From assembly GCA_902621165.1 (NCBI GenBank), contig CACNKX010000003.1, forward strand, positions 123,919-187,918: a stretch of 64,000 bases of DNA, read 5' to 3'. Position 1 is the stretch's first letter. Every line of letters begins with the position of its first letter. The stretch is from an uncultured Alphaproteobacteria bacterium. GTDB taxonomy: Bacteria; Pseudomonadota; Alphaproteobacteria; HIMB59; GCA-002718135. Positions 61,174 to 64,000 of the stretch are shown here, piece by piece. The notes under the pieces were generated by a model. It saw only the letters and a list, made by a program, of their open reading frames with translations. It was not told where the DNA came from and made no database searches. Both the position numbers and the translations under genes were made by a program.

Positions 61174-61767
61174 TTGGAAGATATATATTTATATTACAGC
61201 TCTGTGATTAATGAAAGAGCTAAAGCTATTCTAGAATTTTGTTTCATCAAAACTCCACTTGAGCAGTGGTTTAAAAAAGATGATGAATTTGATAAAATAT
61301 TGAAAAGTAGTTTTATGGATGATTACATTAAGGCTATTAATAATGAGTATGATAATTGGAGAAATGATGCTGAAGAATGTGTAGCTTTGATTATATTACT
61401 TGATCAACTATCAAGAAATTTTTTCAGAAACAATCCAAAAGCTTATGACCAGGATACTAAGTGTGTTTTAATGGTTAAAGAAGCAATAAATAAAAAATAT
61501 TTAGATAGCCTAGAAATTGATAAAATACATTTTTTATTACTGCCATTAATTCATAGTGAGGACATCATGGATCATGAACTTGGTCATAAATTAGTCGATC
61601 AATATTTAAATAATCATCCAGAATATACTAATATAAAAAAAGCTTGGAATGATCATAGCGTGGCAATTAAAAAATTTGGAAGGTATCCGCATAGAAATAA
61701 AATACTAAATAGAAAATCAACAAATGAAGAAGAGGTATTTTTAACACAACCGAATAGTTCTTGGTGA
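61174..61767 (+). CDS. DUF924 family protein
   Basis: The 197-residue helical TPR-like protein has ILEFCFIKTPLEQWFKKDDEFD, LIILLDQLSRNFFRNNPKAYDQD and FLLLPLIHSEDIMDHE, all standard DUF924. The longest reading starts with TTG at 61174, immediately next to the UDG start. GTG at 61204 is a plausible later start, closer to the conserved ILEFCF. There is no ATG that keeps the conserved block. Function is unknown. Confidence 0.85.
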   Translation: MEDIYLYYSSVINERAKAILEFCFIKTPLEQWFKKDDEFDKILKSSFMDDYIKAINNEYDNWRNDAEECVALIILLDQLSRNFFRNNPKAYDQDTKCVLMVKEAINKKYLDSLEIDKIHFLLLPLIHSEDIMDHELGHKLVDQYLNNHPEYTNIKKAWNDHSVAIKKFGRYPHRNKILNRKSTNEEEVFLTQPNSSW

Positions 61768-61775
61768 ATTAAGAT

Positions 61776-62702
61776 ATGCTTTTAGAAAGAAATTTTTCAG
61801 ATATTTTAAAACAACTTAAGTTTAAAAAAGGGAAAATTAAAGCAATTCTTGATACAGACACTTACAATGAAATTGATGATCAATTTGCTTTAGTGCAAAT
61901 GTTGTTTTCAAAAGAAAAAATAGAAGTGCAAAGTATAAATGCCGCTCCTTTTTCAATGAATAATCGTTCAGATAATCCAAAGAAGGGAATGGAGCTTAGT
62001 TATGATGAAATCTATCGATTGTTAGAAAAAATAAATTTTAAAAAAAATAATTTTGTTTTTAAAGGCTCTACAAGATATGTAGGTTTTGAAAAAAAACCAA
62101 TTAATTCGCCTGCAGCAGATAATATCATCGAAAGTGCTTTAAAATGTTCTGAGGAAGATCCTCTATATGTATTGGCTATCGGCGCTATTTCAAATGTTGC
62201 CTCTGCTTTGTTAAAAGAGCCAGAAATTATAAAAAAAATTGTCGTAGTTTGGTTGGGAGGTAATGCGCTTTATTGGCCACAAAATATGGAATTTAATCTA
62301 AAGCAAGATATTGGAGGTGCTCAAGTTTTATTTGATAGCGGTGTTTCTCTCGTTATGGTTCCTTGTAAAGGAGTAACTTCACATCTTATTTCCACAGTTC
62401 CAGAAATAGAAAAATACATCGAACCTCATGGTGAGATCGGCAAATTTCTAGCAATGCGATTTAAAGAGTACAATGGTATCCATAAAGGTTGGTCAAAAGA
62501 AATTTGGGATATGGCAGCTGTTGGTTATGTCTTAAACGAAGACTGGGCACCAACTAACATAATTCCATCTCCAATTCTTTTAGATGATATGAAATGGGCT
62601 TCAGATAAAAATAGGCACCCAATTAAAATAGTCTATGAAATAAAAAGAGATCCTATTCTTAAAGATTTCATTCAAAAATTAGAAAATTTCAATAATAAAT
62701 AA
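61776..62702 (+). CDS. inosine/uridine-preferring nucleoside hydrolase
   Basis: The 308-residue enzyme splits the N-glycosidic bond of ribonucleosides. The calcium-binding motif is LDTDTYNEIDDQFAL (D-x-D-x4-DD variant with one residue more than usual). AIGAISNVASALLKEPEI and VWLGGNALYWPQNMEFN are present, and WDMAAVGYVL carries the C-terminal Asp. It lies eight bases after DUF924 and precedes tRNA-Arg. Its substrate range is unknown. Confidence 0.85.
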   Translation: MLLERNFSDILKQLKFKKGKIKAILDTDTYNEIDDQFALVQMLFSKEKIEVQSINAAPFSMNNRSDNPKKGMELSYDEIYRLLEKINFKKNNFVFKGSTRYVGFEKKPINSPAADNIIESALKCSEEDPLYVLAIGAISNVASALLKEPEIIKKIVVVWLGGNALYWPQNMEFNLKQDIGGAQVLFDSGVSLVMVPCKGVTSHLISTVPEIEKYIEPHGEIGKFLAMRFKEYNGIHKGWSKEIWDMAAVGYVLNEDWAPTNIIPSPILLDDMKWASDKNRHPIKIVYEIKRDPILKDFIQKLENFNNK

Positions 62703-62713
62703 TTATAATAAAT

Positions 62714-62788
62714 GGTCTCGTGGTGAAATGGATATCACACGTGTCTTCGGAACATGGATTTGGGGTTCGAGTCCCTACGAGACCGCCA
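62714..62788 (+). tRNA. tRNA-Arg (anticodon UCG)
   Basis: The acceptor stem GGTCTCG (62714-62720) pairs with CGAGACC (62778-62784), then discriminator G and encoded CCA. The anticodon stem CGTGT/ACATG holds loop CTTCGGA, anticodon TCG. The T-arm is GGGG TTCGAGT CCCT. It ends one base before the asd stop codon on the other strand. Confidence 0.95.
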
Positions 62789-62789
62789 A

Positions 62790-63833
62790 TTAAATAATTA
62801 TTTTTTCTGAGTATTTTGAAATTACTAACTCAGCAATTTGAACAGCATTAAGTGCTGCTCCTTTGCGCAAATTATCTGATACTACCCACAAATTCAAACC
62901 ATTATCTATTGATTGATCATTTCTAATTCTGCTAATATAAACTTTATCCTCTCCTGCAATTTCAACAGGAGTCACATAACCTTCATCTTTTCGATGATCA
63001 ATTACTGAAATACCTTCAGAGTTAGATAATATTTCGTTAGCTTCTTTTTCATCTAATGGTGAGTCAAACTCTATATTTACAGCTTCTGAATGGCCAATAA
63101 ATACAGCTGTTCTAACACAAGTTGCTGAAACATTAATTCCCTCGTCTAGAATTTTTTTTGTTTCATCAATCATTTTTTGCTCTTCTTCAGTATTACCATT
63201 TTCTAAAAAAGCTCCAATGTGTGGAATGGCATTAAACGCAATTTGTTTTGTGAACTTTTCTTTTTTTAATTCTTGGTTTGCATAAACATTTTGAGTCTGA
63301 TTAAATAATTCATCCATACCTGTTTTCCCTGCCCCAGAAACAGCTTGATATGTTGATACAACAACTCTATTTATAATTGCTTTTTCATGAAGTGGTTTTA
63401 ATGCAACAACCATTTGTATAGTTGAACAGTTAGGATTTGAAATAATATTAGTTCTGTTTTCATCATCAAAAAATTCATCAAGTGCATTAGCGTTTACTTC
63501 AGGAACAATTAAAGGAATATTTTGTTGCATTCGAAAATGAGAGGTATTGTCTATAACAATACATCCTTTTTTAGCTGCTTTTGGTGCATATTCTGCAGAA
63601 ATTTTACCACCAGGTGAAAATAAACCAATGTGAGCTTTTGAAAAATCAAATTCTGATAATTCTTCTACAACAATTTCTTTATCTTTAAACTCTACTTTTT
63701 TGCCTTTTGATTTTGATGATGCAAGTAAATATAAATTGTCTATTGGAAAATCCCTTTGCTCTAATATTTGAACAATTTCTGTTCCTACTGCACCTGTCGC
63801 TCCTGCTACTGCTATATTGTATTTTTGAGTCAT
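62790..63833 (-). CDS. asd: aspartate-semialdehyde dehydrogenase
   Basis: The 347-residue NADP-dependent enzyme is at the head of the Lys/Met/Thr branch. It has AVAGATGAVGTEIV at 8-21, FSPGGKISAEYAPKAA and the catalytic Cys136 in SNPNCSTIQM. VVSTYQAVSGAGKTGMDEL and a C-terminal histidine region are also present. It is full length. Its start overlaps the leuB stop (TAAATG, no gap), the usual alphaproteobacterial leuB-asd pair. Confidence 0.96.
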   Translation of the reverse strand: MTQKYNIAVAGATGAVGTEIVQILEQRDFPIDNLYLLASSKSKGKKVEFKDKEIVVEELSEFDFSKAHIGLFSPGGKISAEYAPKAAKKGCIVIDNTSHFRMQQNIPLIVPEVNANALDEFFDDENRTNIISNPNCSTIQMVVALKPLHEKAIINRVVVSTYQAVSGAGKTGMDELFNQTQNVYANQELKKEKFTKQIAFNAIPHIGAFLENGNTEEEQKMIDETKKILDEGINVSATCVRTAVFIGHSEAVNIEFDSPLDEKEANEILSNSEGISVIDHRKDEGYVTPVEIAGEDKVYISRIRNDQSIDNGLNLWVVSDNLRKGAALNAVQIAELVISKYSEKIII

Positions 63834-64000
63834 TTAATTTCCAGATAGAATTTTTAATTCTTCAATAACAGCATTACCCATTTCTTGAGTTGAGATAATT
63901 TTTTCTGCTCCATCTTTTATATCAGCTGTTCTTAAACCTTTTAGTAATACATTCTGTACGGCTTTCTCAATCATTTGACTATCTTCTTGCATATCAAAAC
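63834..64000 (-). CDS. leuB: 3-isopropylmalate dehydrogenase, 3' end (runs off the right edge)
   Basis: About 54 C-terminal codons are visible by hand translation. They give SQMIEKAVQNVLLKGLRTAD then STQEMGNAVIEELK before the TAA at 63834-63836. This matches the LeuB C-terminus (IE-AV--VL--G-RTAD-------ST-EMG-AV). The catalytic domain is beyond the window. Position directly before asd supports the call. Confidence 0.85.
   Translation of the reverse strand, partial: FDMQEDSQMIEKAVQNVLLKGLRTADIKDGAEKIISTQEMGNAVIEELKILSGN

Overview
This window is a gene-dense, strongly AT-rich stretch of a bacterial chromosome with almost no spare DNA. The gene content points to an alphaproteobacterium. Evidence includes the (hisC)-tyrC / metX-metW cluster, a SAM-II-type riboswitch in front of metX, an F1-only atpHAGDC operon, rplU-rpmA-obgE-proBA-nadD-rsfS, DUF1737 and HIG1-like proteins, and one sdhCDAB-mdh-sucCD-sucAB-lpd run. 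Short or overlapping gene junctions, convergent genes sharing stop codons, non-ATG starts and low GC suggest a streamlined, probably marine lineage (SAR11-like or HIMB59/AEGEAN-169-like). That placement is inference from style and content; no 16S rRNA gene is present.

Layout. 1-5.3 kb: accessory carbon catabolism, with the 5' part of iolD (inositol), a D-2-hydroxyacid dehydrogenase, and a minus-strand operon SDR > FAH hydrolase > lldD > Rieske-like protein. The first three fit the lower non-phosphorylating L-fucose (or similar deoxy-sugar) route to pyruvate plus L-lactate. 5.3-8.6 kb: galE-galT-sufE-flavin reductase and tRNA-Leu(CAA). 8.5-13.2 kb: an MFS transporter whose 3' end runs into the tRNA, then a VTT membrane protein, dsbB-like, coq7, an HNH protein, an esterase, and two small proteins. 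13.2-19.3 kb: a minus-strand operon fadN-like > acyl-CoA ligase > metY > alpha/beta hydrolase. 19.4-28.4 kb: argH-lptM-lysA, a zinc-ribbon protein, plsC, a chorismate mutase-HisC fusion with tyrC, then SAM-II riboswitch-metX-metW-gloB. 28.5-36.4 kb: rplU, rpmA, obgE, proB, proA, nadD, rsfS (apparent AUU start), ctpA, rppH, amidohydrolase. 36.4-44.9 kb: atpHAGDC, priA, transaldolase, DUF484, DUF1737. 44.9-56.8 kb: the TCA-cycle run. 56.8-57.15 kb: the only non-coding gap over 300 bases, holding the sdh promoter region and a foldable RNA candidate. 57.1-64 kb: hydrolase, zapE, a 46-codon small gene, MFS, UDG, DUF924, nucleoside hydrolase, tRNA-Arg(UCG), asd and the 3' end of leuB.

How it works together. 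The TCA run, F1-ATPase and coq7 serve respiration. Methionine synthesis (metX under riboswitch control, metY elsewhere), lysine, arginine, proline, tyrosine/histidine and leucine genes indicate amino-acid prototrophy for these routes. Sugar and organic-acid modules at the left edge feed pyruvate. There are no CRISPR arrays, insertion sequences, phage genes or obvious recent insertions. The most noteworthy points are the candidate RNA at 57012-57147, the AUU-start rsfS, the CM-HisC fusion, the Rieske-fold protein with replaced ligand residues, the transporter tail encoded by antisense tRNA, the coupled small gene before zapE, and the recurrent four-base stop-codon sharing of convergent genes.
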